Assembly (NCBI RefSeq): GCF_012489685.1
Contig: NC_080042.1
Location: forward strand, 1,614,501-1,678,500
DNA: 64,000 bases
From: Lotus japonicus
Taxonomy: Eukaryota > Streptophyta > Magnoliopsida > Fabales > Fabaceae
Reading direction: 5' to 3'
The position numbers and the translations under genes were made by a program. Numbering within the stretch: position 1 is the first letter of the stretch; the number at the start of each line of letters is the position of its first letter. Below are positions 23,555 through 34,314 of this stretch, in pieces. The notes below the pieces were generated by a model, which made no database searches, had not been told where the DNA came from, and was given only the letters and a program-made list of their open reading frames with translations.

Positions 23555-24185
23555 GCGTACAAATTCAGCAGGGGGTGTTGGCGATCGAGCCCAGGCTCAC
23601 GGTTAGTCAGGAGAGACGTTTAGAGAAGGTGGTAGAGGACAACTTTGACCTCTTCAGCTGGAGCTCAAAAGACCCAGAATTCTGGGAACTGCCGATGTGC
23701 AGAAAACCGAGTCTCTCGAGTTCGGGGCGATATGAGGAAAAGGGAAAGGGAATCATGATTCAATAAATGGACCGGCGCATCACCCAGCAGGGCAATGGCG
23801 AGAAAAGAGGTGATGAGGCGCGCGAGTGGTCTAAGGACAAAAAGAGGGCGAGGAGAAGGAAACCGGTGAGTCGTCGTCGGGGAAGAGCAAAAATAGAGTC
23901 GAAATATTGGAAGCCTGTGGGTGCGGTAGTTTTTAAGCCAGAGATGTCCAAGCACGACAGGCAGAAGGGAAAGATGGGAGAAGTTCCTCACCACCACGAG
24001 GCAGGCATGGAAGGAAGCCAGCTCAGAAATAACAATGAGTGGCTAGCGAGCACATCTGGCTCGAAAGATGTGGTGATGGGGATGATACTTTGACCCGAGT
24101 GGCTGGGAGTGGAAGCGCGTGGGAAGCAGGGCTGAGGACGCGGCATAGGAAGCAAGAACGAGGACACCGGAACGAAACCAAAATT
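23555..24185 (+). pseudogene. Remnant of the protease-RT junction, RT missing
   Basis: Around 23570-23690 a frame reads LAIEPRLT, RLEKVVEDN and DLFSWS. The same block occurs in the relative at about 61480-61540. In complete elements such a sequence leads into reverse transcriptase. Here it is followed only by Lys/Arg/Glu-rich low-complexity frames, with no RT, RNase H or integrase motif on any frame. The deletion of the rest of pol is shared with the relative, so it predates both insertions. Confidence 0.7.
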
Positions 24186-24984
24186 AAAGACCAAAATTAA
24201 AGATGCACTCTTTTTCTCCGCCACGGGAGTTTTTTAATGAGGTATCCCTCCTATGTAAAATTTTTACAAAATCAAATGTAAAAGGATATTCTCAAGTAAT
24301 ACTCCTAGCTAGACTACTATACAATGGTCGCTCGGTGGGAAAAGTTCCCCGAAGGTGGCGATCCCAACACAACCTTGATGTCTGGGGATCGCTCCAGGAA
24401 AGTCCGATGCGAACCGCTGCTACCCAGATAGCAATTCAACTAACATGTCACGTTCGCCCGGTGGGAAAAATTACCTGAAGGTGGCAATCCCAACACAACC
24501 TTGATGTCCGGGGATTGCTCCGGAAAGTCCGGCGCGAATCGCTAACCTCTCGTTGGCGATGTATGCGGATAGACTCCTTGCTCAAGGGCGGGCAGTCAAT
24601 CCCAAAAAAGTCTCCCTGAAATATGGGCGAGAAAACAAAACTAGGCATAAGTCTGGGTAAACCTATATGGCCATTGGGTCCCTAGCAATCGTAAGCCCTC
24701 GTCGGGATATAAGCGGCGAGGCCGCACCTGCTCTTACGGGAAATATTGGTGCGTGGAGAAATCCTCAGCCCCAGGTTGAGCTAAAGTCCTAGTTTCGATA
24801 GCACACATTCAAAATCGCTACACGAGCACAAAATGCAATGCCCGAAGGGCACGAGGGCGCGAACGAAGAAAGAAATAAACAAACGAAATTGCAGTGAAAT
24901 TTCACTAAATAACGTCGAGCGATATATTTACAAAAAAAAAGAGAAGGAAAAAGGGTAAGAAAAAATCAGTACAAAATATTCACA
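24186..24984. other. Non-coding tract of the Tat-like element with 126-bp tandem repeat
   Basis: No credible ORF. Two diverged repeat units start at 24333 and 24459 (CGGTGGGAAAA...), each with GGTGGC.ATCCCAACACAA and a GGAAAGTCCG end. The minus-strand equivalent at about 60945-61010 in the relative has a single unit. A 29-nt sequence at 24724-24752 is identical, in inverse orientation, to 60669-60697. Confidence 0.7.
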
Positions 24985-25772
24985 TTACATTAACATCTTC
25001 TGGCGAGGAAGAAGCCGCGACCACGCTCTTCCATCATAAAGGTATTCAACTTGAGCTCTGACGAGGAAGAAGTCGCGACCACGCTCTTCCACGGCCTCGG
25101 CAGCAGCCTTGGCCGCCAACCTTGCCCGGAGAGTCTTGGCCTCAGAATCCATACGGTGTTCTGCATCCGCAATAGCTTTGGCTTTTACTTCCAATTCAGA
25201 TCTCACCTCGGCGAGGGATTCGTTCGCCGACCCCAACTCACTTTGAAGGAACGCGATCTCTTTGTTTTTGACGAGGCAGGTAGCCCAGCCCGCGGCGATC
25301 GCCTCAGCCTTGGCCTTCAATTCCTGCTGCAAATCGTCCCGCTCGCCTTCCAGCTCCTCCATTCTCTCTTCACAAGCGGACAAGTCCTCCTCGCGACGGC
25401 TCATCTCGATACCCAAGTTGTTCAGTTTAGTCATTTAGGCCGCAACTTGGGTCAGCAGCTTGTCACGCTCACCGTGCGCTTCGAGTGTGGCATGGCGGTA
25501 ACCCTCAGCCCTCTGGCGGAGCTCTTCAACTTCAGCAGCTGTGGCTGAATCTTGCGACAACCTGGAAAAAGACACCCCGCACGCAAAAGGCTTGAGATGG
25601 CTTCTCGCGCCACACCATTAAGATCAGGATCCTCAGTTCCTCTCATATTGGAGAAGAACGGGTCAGATAACAAGAAGTCGACAGGGGAGGGCCGCTGATT
25701 TGAAGAAGGGCACATCTGCTCGTTAACAATCGGATGGCCAGCAGCAGGGGAAGAACGTTGAAGCGAAAGTAG
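24985..25772 (-). pseudogene. Antisense ORF of the Tat-like element, coiled-coil part
   Basis: Antisense to gag. The frame 25434-24985 (149 residues) is rich in heptad-like Glu/Leu/Arg/Ala runs (EERMEELEGERDDLQQEL, FLQSELGSANESLAEV), a strong coiled-coil. It ends GRDFFLVRAQVEYLYDG, like GRGFFLAKAQVEHL at 59390-59425 in the relative. Upstream to 25772 the reading passes through SPVDFLLSDPFFSN and a helical AAEVEELRQRAEG segment in other frames, with an in-frame stop just before 25434. The gene's N-terminal half lies beyond the solo LTR at 25773-26982. Function unknown; such antisense genes are known from Tat-lineage elements. Confidence 0.65.
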
Positions 25773-26982
25773 TGTAAGATCAAGTTTTGATCTAGTAGTA
25801 CAACTCTATGTTTTGATGATTACAAGTTAACCTTTTGATATGAACAATTGTGGTACTCTAACGTGTTTTTCTGAGTGTGCTATTTACAGGCTCTGACCTC
25901 AACTCAATCTCACACAAATCAGAAGCACTGTGTATAAAGAGTAACCCAAGCAACGCTTTCGCATTCACCATGTTCAGTATGAACAGTGGAAAAGCTTCAG
26001 AAGTTCTGAAGTTATACAAACTCTGATGAGGACTCAGTCACTAAAAGCTCTGAAGATCCAGAAGTTCTGATAACCAAGAAACACTGAAGGTTCAGATGTT
26101 CTGATGGTGTAGAAGACTCTGAAGTTGCAGAAGCTGAATAGTGGAAACTCTGAAGTCCAGAAGCAAGAAACTCTGAAGGCCATGTTCTTCCGTCTGAGTT
26201 CAGAATCAGAAGATACAATGGTCAGAGGATCTGTGCTTTCCCTCTGACTCTGATCAACCGGCTTCACAAGTTCCAATATGAAGTATTCCTCTGATCAGAA
26301 GTCTCCTAGGTTAAAAGGTCAAGTCGCTATCCAAGTACAAAAGCAAGTGTACCTTCCTGACGACCTACCTAACGTTCTCAGCCACAGCAGAAGCTGGATT
26401 TTCCAGAACTGCCCTCCAACGGTAGCATTTCCCATGCAACGCTCAACCCTAATCCTTGGAGTATATATAGAGGCTGAAGATTGAAAGAAGCGGTGAGAAG
26501 AAGCAATACACACGCGCAAGACATATTCAAAATATTCTAAGCTTTCTTTCATCTGAAATTCATTGAGTTTACAATTAGCTTTTTAGAAGCAAATCTCTTG
26601 TAAACAATTCTTTGATAAACAGTTTGTTTAGTTCCTTTAGGAGATCAAGGTTGATCGGATCCTAGAGAAGACTAAGAGAGTGAATCTTAGTGTGAGCTAA
26701 GTCAGTGTAATTGTTAGTCACTTGTAGGTTTCAAGTGCAGTTGTAACTCTTACCTGATTAGTGGATTGCCTTCATTCGAAGAAGGAAGAAATCACCTTAA
26801 CGGGTGGACTGGAGTAGCTTGAGTGATTTATCAAGTGAACCAGGATAAAATCCTTGTGTGCTTTTCTATCTCTTATCTTTAGCACTTAAGTTCTCGAAAG
26901 ATTTGTCTAAATCTTTAAGGTGGAAGTTTTGTTCTGAAAACGTTATTCAAACCCCCCCTTTCTACCGTTTTTCATACCTTCA
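25773..26982 (+). mobile_element. Solo LTR of a SIRE/Maximus-like Ty1/copia element
   Basis: 1,210 bp beginning TGTAAGATCAAG and ending CCGTTTTTCATACCTTCA, with a perfect AGTAG duplication (25768-25772, 26983-26987). It contains repeated CAGAAGTTCTGA-type motifs and a TATA box (GTATATATAG, 26461-26470). A second copy in inverse orientation is at 43760-44998. No coding sequence is expected. The family name is from general resemblance in motif style, not a search. Confidence 0.85.
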
Positions 26983-26987
26983 AGTAG

Positions 26988-28582
26988 GGCCACGGGGGTT
27001 TGGTCTCCACTGCCGGGACTCATGGTGGGATCAGGGGAGGCCCTAGGTGGGCTTGCCCCGGTTTGATGACATGAATGATCGGGAGAAAGGGTCGTTTGAG
27101 GAGCACGAGAGGGAATATCTTCAGGAACATTCTGATCGGCGACGACTTCCTCAGGAAAGGGCAAGGGCTCCACATCTCCCGCAGGATTTAGCTTTTCTCC
27201 GCCCACCAGGTCTTGGCGAGGAGCATATGTCTCGCCAGCCCTGAGTCTCTTGGTTTTCTCTTTTTACTTTTTCGACTTCGGAGGCGAAGAAGTCGCTACC
27301 CTTGATTTTCCGCCTACGCCAGGGGCGACCTTTTTGGATTTTTGGTGTTTTCTTGATGGGGAAGGTTGCTCAGCCTCACTGGTGGACACCGGAGCCGTTT
27401 TGCCCATCTCCGGTGAAGGGATAGAACCCGGTACGGGCTCGCCAAGGATGGAGTCTGGTGTTGGCTCGCCAGACCCCGTAGCAACGACGTTTGTGGCCGC
27501 CACGGTCGTTTCAGAAGGGGCTGCACCAGATTTTCTGGTCCGTTTCTTTAGAGGGGAAGCGGCGAACTCGGCATCAGCATCCGCGACAACACGTTTCCTT
27601 TTTATCCCGTTAGTATTAAAAGTGGGAGGAAACTCAGGCGGGTCGGCGGCTAGGGCGCGCCTGAGCGCGACTTCAGTAAAGTTCAACCCTTCTAGAAAGG
27701 AGCGGAGGGTGTTTTTGTGGACGGCTTCAAGCAGCTGTGAACACTCAAGGATGGGAAGCCCAGCGAAAAAGCCAAGGATGGCTTTATCTTCATCACTCAG
27801 CGATGTGTCGGACGGCGTCGGGACATCGCGAGGACTCTCAGTCCAATAGAAGGGGAACAGAGCAGTCCCGCCCCGGCGGGTGAAAGCTTCAGGGTAGAAG
27901 GGATGTACGAGTATGCGGAAGTACCGGCGCCCAGGTCCCTTCTTGACGTTGCTCTTGTAAGGGTAGAGGCGTTGCCGACCCGTACGAGATTTCAGGGAGA
28001 CCCACCCAGGGGTTGGAGTCTTCAAAGATTTCGACTCCACGCCGTAGAAGTAGAAGAAGTGGGAAGTTTTTGCTTCGAGACCGACGGCGTCACAGAGAAT
28101 CTCAAAGCACCGAATGAAGGCTCAAGCGTTCAAGTGAAGTTGGCTTGGGGCGACATTGATTTCCCTCATGACCTGGCAGAGGAAAGGGGAGAAGGGTAGT
28201 ACTCATAAATGTAAAAAAAGTGGGGTTGCTCCACGCCTTGCTCGATCGTGCGGTGCTATCAGGGAAGGCGGACCTCCAAGCCCCGGCCGGTGATGAGGAT
28301 ATCCTCGATGGACTTCTCGCGGCAAAGCCCACCGGCCTGGCGGGTTGACTCGGCAATGGACTTATCGGTGGATTGCTCAGAAGGTTGGCAGATGGCCTCC
28401 TGAGTGGGCTCTTGAGTTGTGGACGGGGGCAAGGTGGCGAAGATTCGATGCCAGAAAGCGTTCTTTTCATTTTCCGAAAGAGGAAATCCCCAGGGGGGGG
28501 GGGAAGGGTTAACCATAGGAGGAGATGAGGGAGCGGCGCTGCGGGATCGAGAAGATCCTTTGGCGTGGCGTTGGGAAGTCAT
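26988..28582 (-). pseudogene. Antisense gene of the Tat-like element, 'putative gypsy-type transposon' part
   Basis: From 28582 down, a start (MTSQRHAKGSSRS) leads to a Pro/Ser-rich N-terminus and an F..R.F.TLPPST region. It loses frame near 28260-28110, where HFFYIYEYY-like residues can still be read. The frame 28040-27264 then gives the conserved block WVSLKSRTGRQRLYP, YFRILVHPFYPEAFTRRGG, FPFYWTESPRD and ILGFFAGLPILECSQ, then a basic region (KRKRVV, KKRTRKS) and a Ser/Pro tail. The fragment at 27206-26988 continues to the solo LTR. The block corresponds to the domain annotated in databases as putative gypsy-type transposon. The frame is broken near 28110-28260 and by the insertion. The relative at 57530-59575 is better preserved. 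Confidence 0.7.
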
Positions 28583-29228
28583 CTTGCTGAGAGGAAGGAT
28601 AAGGGTGAGAAAGAAAGGGGGTGCTAGTTTGTCAATTTCAAAAGATTGTGGGAATTCCGGAAATGGTGAATGAGTAAGGGAAGGGGGTTTTAAAAGTTGG
28701 GGTAAGCAACGGTTGGGAAGTCGTGCCTCATCATGGCAGACGTGGAATGATCACTTAAAGGAGTGTGGCGCGGATTTCGGGAAACGAAGGCAGCACATTT
28801 AACGAATGGTCACAACGGTTGAAGCTTATTGGTTTGAATTCAAACTGTCAGGATTTACCACGATTCGAAGGGACGTTTCAAAGATAGTGGTTAAGATTCC
28901 CTGGATTCGCTGACCTTTATGTCACCTCAGAGCGCCACATGAGGCGCAGGCTCGGCACATGTCAAAAAGTTACGGTTCAAGGCACGTGCGCGACTACGGT
29001 GGGGCGAGCAAATCCAGCCTCATCGACGCAAGCTCGCTTGTGGACTCAAGTCGCCGGGGAAGCGTGACGAGGCGCTCAGAATTTTAAATTTTTAGAGCTT
29101 TAAAATTACCAAGCCATGTTGGCAATTGCTCTTTGGCATTAGCTAGCTTCTTACGCCCATCGCCTTATCTCTTTTTTTTAAAGACACACTTAGCTCTCAT
29201 GCTTCGAGCTCGGTGTCTTGTGGACTTG
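28583..29228. other. Tat-like element, non-coding stretch before 3' LTR
   Basis: No ORF of note. It would contain the upstream region of the antisense gene (transcribed leftward) and the sense 3' end. The last ~70 bp (CTCATGCTTCGAGCTCGGTGTCTTG) are kept almost exactly, inverted, beside the 3' LTR of the relative (55989-56030). A classic polypurine tract is not obvious. Confidence 0.5.
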
Positions 29229-29549
29229 TGGACTGGGCGAGACCCCCGGGTCCCTCGCCCAGGGGCGCTGGCTTAAGGCGGGAATTACATTAGGGACTTG
29301 GGCCCTTGTCCCGAAGGCCCAATTGGCCCATTAGGATGATTTAGAGGCGCTAGGCCCAACTTCCCCAACTATAAATAGGGGAAGGATACCAATTGTAAGG
29401 GACTCTTAGCTCATTTGTGCAATAACAAGCTTGAAATTCAGTTACTTTCTCTCTCTAAGCGGTTACACTCCCACCTCTCTCTAGAAATCTCGCATCACGT
29501 TCCTTGCATCTTAGGTATTATACTTCATCTCAATGTTCATGATGGAACA
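29229..29549 (+). repeat. 3' LTR of the Tat-like element
   Basis: 321 bp, about six differences from 7960-8280, followed by the TATAG duplication at 29550-29554. TATA box CTATAAATAG begins at about 29369. Confidence 0.92.
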
Positions 29550-30330
29550 TATAGCACAATTACTTTCTTCTTTGAAGGTGGATCTTGTTCTGACTCGTTC
29601 TGACACACTGCCAAGAACTTGATCTGGTGGATGATCAGTTATATACCTCCAATCTCTTGGAAGAGATATACCACTTGTGGTCATAACATTATCAGATGGA
29701 ATGGCATCATTCGATTGAGATTGGTTGCCCCGTTTGTCTAGGTCAGATGATGTGGGATGATTAGACAGTTGAGCGTCATCAGACATTTATTCTTCTTCTG
29801 ATCCTCAGGAAGCTTCAGGTTTAGGCACTCTTTCTCAAGATTTTCATATCATTTTGATGAAATTTTTTCATCAAACTTTACATTTATAGATTCTTCCACC
29901 GTGAGTGTTCTTGAGTTGTAAACATTATAGGCCTTTGATTGCATAGAGTAACCAAGGAAATTCCTTTGTCTAACTTTGAGTCAAACTTCCCAAGATCGTC
30001 TTTGGTGTTGAGAATGTAGAAATGACAACCAAAAGGATGAAAATATGAAAGAGTTGGTCGTCTTCCTTTCAACTCTATTTTGAATATAGCAAGTTGTGTT
30101 TACAACTTTAGCCCGAAAGTACTTTGGAATGAATGTTTCATTGCGCATTGTTCTGGCCATCTCTTGAAGTGATCTATTCTTTTGTTCGGCGACACCGTTT
30201 TGCTGAGGGGTCCTTGGAGCTGAGAATTGATGAGTGATTCCTTCTTGTTCACTGAAGTCTTCAAACTCTTTGTTGACAAACTCTCCACCTCTGTTGCTTC
30301 TGATAGTTGTTATACAATAACACTCGATGA
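29550..30330 (-). pseudogene. Ty1/copia integrase-to-RT linker fragment, broken
   Basis: This is the upstream half of the copia fragment at 7217-7959. From 30310 down the minus strand reads, across frames, an integrase core end (RSNRGGEF, PRTPQQNG, NRSLQEMART). Then come the integrase C-terminal block (YFHPFGCHFYILNTKDDLGKFDSK, cut across frames at 30072-29884) and the linker RTRSTFKEE running into the junction at 29555. Skipping the Tat-like element, the frame continues directly at 7954. Several frameshifts disable it. The boundary near 30330 is approximate. Confidence 0.8.
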
Positions 30331-31790
30331 GTAATTTATCACTCTCCCCTTACGGGTACTCTCATATTTTCTTTTGAAAACATCTCTTATGATTATTTCC
30401 ATAACTCTTTGCGATTCTTTTTAGAAAACATGTCTTAAGATTTACTTTCGAGAAGTCTTAATTCATTTTCCAAAGATACGTCTTAAGACTCTTCTTCAAA
30501 AGGTAAGTCGTATGGTTCTTTAAAAATATGTAACTTGCATTATGAAAATGGTAGAATCACTATTAGTTTATAAGGGGTTAATGTATTCAATTAGTACATT
30601 ATGAACTTTAATTCAGGAAAGCTCGGAACAGACTCGCCAATTTTGAAAACTCTTTGGTTTAGCCATTGATATTCTTGAAGGACAACTTCTGAAAACATTC
30701 AATTGGATTTATAATTAAAAACCTCTCATCTTATTCTTTCAAAAAACGTTTGGCTCATGGCCCAAACAAACTCTTATACAGATGTACCGAAGAACTTCTC
30801 GTCCAACCGGTAACTATCTTTTCTCTTTCCTTGCACATTCGATAACAATCGACAACATAAACAACACTGCAAGCACACAAACACGTGTAATCAATCATGC
30901 CTCAAGCATCAATAATTATAAGCAACAAATTATGCCTCAGGCATCAACCATTATGAGAAATCAATCATGCCACAAGCATCAAGCAATATAACATTCAACA
31001 GGCTTTCAACCATCACTCATTAGTCATCGTAAACAGTCGAACACACAATCATAGAAACCCATTGCATATAGAAAATAACAAGAAATTTCCCTGACCTTAG
31101 GCGCTTTCCTTCCTAAGCAGGGACTCCGATCCAATCACGTCTTTGCTCTCCGTGTCGGCTCGCTTTCTTCTATTTTTTTTAGCTTCGTCGCAAAGTGCTT
31201 CTGTTCTTCGTACCCTTCACAAGTACATATGCTACCTTAGCCTCTAAGTACACATCTAAAGTTCCAAAACAAGCTTAGCTAATCTTTCTAGCTCACCTAG
31301 GCTAAATGCACATGCTTTACATTTTAAGGACTAAAGTGCAAACCGATGATAATTTGTGTTTTAAAGAAAGGTCCTTCAAAAACCTATTCAACTCTAATTT
31401 TACAAACCTATTTTACAAACAAGCACATAATCACAAAAAGGTCCTCAACTATAAGTAACCCTCAACCTTTAACACATTTATAAAACAAACCCCAAGACTC
31501 TTAAAACTCAAGTTTAACCCAAACTTCTCAGCCTCTTGTATTTTAAGCTTGAAGTTTTCCCGCAATCAACTTTTAGTCCTCCAACTTAACTTAATCAATC
31601 TGAAACAAGTTTCGGTATCAATTTTGCAAGCCTCAAACACTTGCCATAGGCTCGGCCACACCTACATAAACATGTACAATTCCATTTTTTCCCAAATCAC
31701 TTCCAAAGCTATTTTTAACATTTAAAAACAACTAATCAAGGCAAAAATCAAAACCCTTAAATCACAAACCCTACAAAATGCTTCGGATGA
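30331..31790 (-). repeat. Diverged LTR-like non-coding sequence
   Basis: No ORF with a recognisable domain. The style (AT-rich, CAATCATGCC..AAGCATCAA repeats, a CCCTGACCTTAGG block) recalls the mid-part of the chromovirus LTRs on the minus strand, but I found no clean ends or target duplication. Three 35-bp-spaced repeats lie at 30896-30983. Treat as unclassified. Confidence 0.3.
30896..30983. repeat. 35-bp tandem repeat, three units
   Basis: CATGCCTCAAGCATCAA and close variants begin at 30896, 30931 and 30966, spacing 35 bp. Confidence 0.7.
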
Positions 31791-32690
31791 ACTTACACAC
31801 ACACACACACACCATGATGATATATTTCTCATACAACACGTACCTATATTACCCATACCTGTCTCCATATTAGCGTGGGTAGCAAGTTGAGTACCAGTCC
31901 TCGTACCCTCTGCGTACCTATATAACTGTACCCATACCCAATACACCGCTATTTGTTAACCATAATACAACTTTCACTATTTTTATTTTTCAATAAAAAA
32001 CAAAAATTAAAAATTAAAACAATTAATTAAATATATATAAGAAAATCTAAATACTTAACAAGTAAAATCATTCAATTAAGTATAAATTTTTTAAAATAAT
32101 TATTGGAGATTGTGGAGTCCTTACCATATGAGAGTATTCGCCAACTTCTAAAGCCGAATCGAGAAGTGTTTATGAGTCATGTTCCTAGAGAAGTTAATGC
32201 ATCTGTTGATTGTTTAACTAGTATTCGAGCAAGTCCTCATGTGGTCTCTATACCATGGATGTTATCCTGAGAAGGTTGACCCTTTTTTGACAAGGGATAT
32301 CTTAGACTTTTAATTTTCTGCTTTCTTTGTTTAATTTGTAATATAATCACAAAGTTGTAGGTTACCAACTAATTTATTTTAAAAATAAGTTGAGTAAATT
32401 AGCAACGATATATGTAATATTAAAATATTGCATACTCACTTTTTTTAAGAGTGAGTTAGATAGTTAATATGATATCAAATGTGTGTATATATAATAAAAA
32501 AATACTAATAATATATGTGTGCGGGTATGAGGCGGGTTGGGTATTATAGTACCCATACCCTGTACTTTTTGCAGGTATTTATCCATGTCAAACCCCATAC
32601 CCATCTAGCGGGTTTTTACCCTATCCATTATGAGTATTTTTTGGGGGCACCCAATGGATTCAAGACTCATTGTGATCCCTACTCATCAAG
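31791..32690. repeat. Unclassified repeat rich in GGGTA/TACCC motifs
   Basis: It starts with an (AC)n run at 31795-31812. Both ends carry TACCCATACCC-like motifs (31845-31945 and 32520-32640) around an AT-rich middle. Such sub-terminal motif clusters suggest a non-autonomous DNA element, but I cannot identify terminal inverted repeats or a target duplication. Confidence 0.3.
32103..32270 (+). pseudogene. Retroelement RNase H-like C-terminal fragment
   Basis: A 55-codon open stretch ending TGA reads IVESLPYESI, then SHVPREVNASVDCL, resembling the ..HVPREGN..AD.LA.. end of plant LINE-type RNase H domains. It is isolated inside an AT-rich repeat and is surely a fragment. Weak evidence. Confidence 0.35.
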
Positions 32691-32779
32691 CTAGAAAATT
32701 CATTTTGAACACATTTAATGGTAAGGAAAGTGGATTTCACATTTGAGAAACACATATAGTCGATGGAAATTATAATTAC

Positions 32780-33808
32780 CTCTGGTAGTGGACTGGGAAT
32801 GAACTTTATTATACATATTCATCCACTCAATGACCCATACTCTAGAGTTTACTTTGTCCGGGAATAATTTGAAGATTTATCAGTGCAATAACAATAATTA
32901 ACAAAGTGTATTCGATGTAAAATTATACTAATTATATATCATAACCATCCTATAGTTATGGATCCCATGCACTCCTTTGACTTCCCAGAATTTAGATGAG
33001 ATAGTGCGAGCCTTATAGCCAGTTGAGAAATATGAACTCTTGAGCATTTTAACAAGTGTGTTCCTTTGCAACATCGAACATAAAATTTTGATATACTGCT
33101 TTGTATGAATAACTTAATTAATCAAAATAATGACTTAACAACTCACCACATGAATGATTGTTTTGATCCTTCGTGTCACACATTCCTTATCAATGTGCAA
33201 ATCAAAATAGTGGAGTATTCTTTCATCTAGTGAAGCCACCATCAAATACCAATCCCCTTAATTCTGAATTGACACATAAATATACAATGACAATGTTTAA
33301 TATTAATTGATGAAGCATATTGCAGTGAGAAATTCTGCAATTTTAGGCATTATAAAGTTGCAATACTGTTATCCCCGACAATCTTACATGTTTCAAATTT
33401 TTGTGTGGCTGCATCCAGTCTTCAACATAGTCATAAATAAGTGAATCAATTTCAAGATCTTCTATGACATCCTTCTAATAAATAGAATTTCCAATTTATA
33501 TCAAATTGAATATGTGTGTAATGAAGTTAAGATTCTAAAAATTGAGCAAGAAGAATCTTACAGCAAAACATGGCGGGAGTGCCCAAAAAGTCTGGTTTGA
33601 TGTTCTTTGTTGCTTCCATGTCATCCTCAGCGCCAACATGTATGTGATATATAATATCAAAACAAAAAGATACTAACATTTTGGAACATACACGTACATT
33701 GAGACAAGCTGTGATATATGGCATGGCCGAGTCGATGACCTTGCTTTTGACAGAGGCTTCTGGACACATGGATTGTAAATCACTTCGTGATGTAATAAAG
33801 TAATCCAT
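32780..33808 (-). pseudogene. Ulp1/SENP-like (C48) cysteine protease, decayed
   Basis: Several minus-strand exon-like pieces have plausible splice borders. At 33698-33808 the reading is MDYFITSRSDLQSMCPEAS..VIDSAM, followed by a GTACGT donor. At 33388-33474 it is KDVIEDLEIDSLIYDYVEDW, with an AG before and GTAAG after. At 33147-33263 it is DWYLMVASLDERILHYFD, with a GTGAG donor. At 32780-~32870 it is VWVIEWMN, with GTAAT after. Order and motifs follow the Ulp1 catalytic domain. The usual catalytic His before WYLM reads Asp, and the usual DCG around the Cys reads NSR, so it is probably inactive. Alternatives are a wrong frame or misplaced junctions. The family normally removes SUMO, and related genes also travel in MULEs. 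Confidence 0.5.
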
Positions 33809-34314
33809 TTTGAACTAAACCTCACTGCAAATGGAATAACAATGTTAAGTGGCAGGATTCATAATTCCTTCCTTTAACATATAGAATTCAAACATAGGTT
33901 TATTTAGTACCTCAGCTCACGATTTGAACCAAAATCGTATGCCAACACATTTTGATCGGCCTCAGTTAAATGCCTCCCATTTTGTTCCAAGAATTTAATA
34001 TTTGATATTGTGCTTTTTAATAAATTCTGGTTAATCCAATGAACTGTTATAACATATGACATTATGCTTTTTTATAAACATAAATCAATTATCATTTTCT
34101 CCTCCAATAAATTAGACTGATATGGAAACCTTCTTATTAAATAAATTATTGATTTTAATGTACGAAAAAACATTTATCTTCATTGTTCCCACCTCCATCC
34201 TCTAGCATCATCTTCACAAAAAACATTAAATCCACCAAACGAAAATTTATTAACCCAACCCATGACTAGGAGAGAATTCAACTTTTCAACTTATTCTACA
34301 CAAGAATGAGAATA
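33809..34314. other. AT-rich spacer, no gene seen
   Basis: I see nothing that supports a gene here. It may hold introns of the Ulp1-like gene. Confidence 0.4.

Larger units (their letters stand above)
7960..29549 (+). mobile_element. Non-autonomous Tat-like Ty3/gypsy element (host of two nested insertions)
   Basis: Terminal 321-bp LTRs (7960-8280 and 29229-29549) begin TGGA.TGGGCGAG and end GATGGAACA, flanked by a perfect TATAG duplication. Removing the Tekay element (8602-21372) and the solo LTR (25773-26982) leaves about 7.6 kb, the same net size as the relative at 55669-64000. The order is LTR, PBS, gag, aspartic protease, the first residues of the RT region, a non-coding tract with tandem repeats, then antisense ORFs and the 3' LTR. 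RT, RNase H and integrase are absent, so movement would need help in trans. The LTRs differ at about 6 of 321 positions. Family assignment to Tat rests on the antisense 'putative gypsy type transposon' gene and the gag/protease style. Confidence 0.88.

Noticed and set aside
23767..24093. 108-codon basic ORF after the pol remnant
   Set aside because: Lys/Arg/Glu-rich low complexity without counterpart frame in the relative; considered decayed linker.
25998..26120. Repeated AGAAGTTCTGA motifs as heat-shock elements of the kind found in heat-responsive copia LTRs
   Set aside because: The GAA and TTC half-sites are separated by one base, not the two expected. Repeats are real, the heat-shock reading is not supported.
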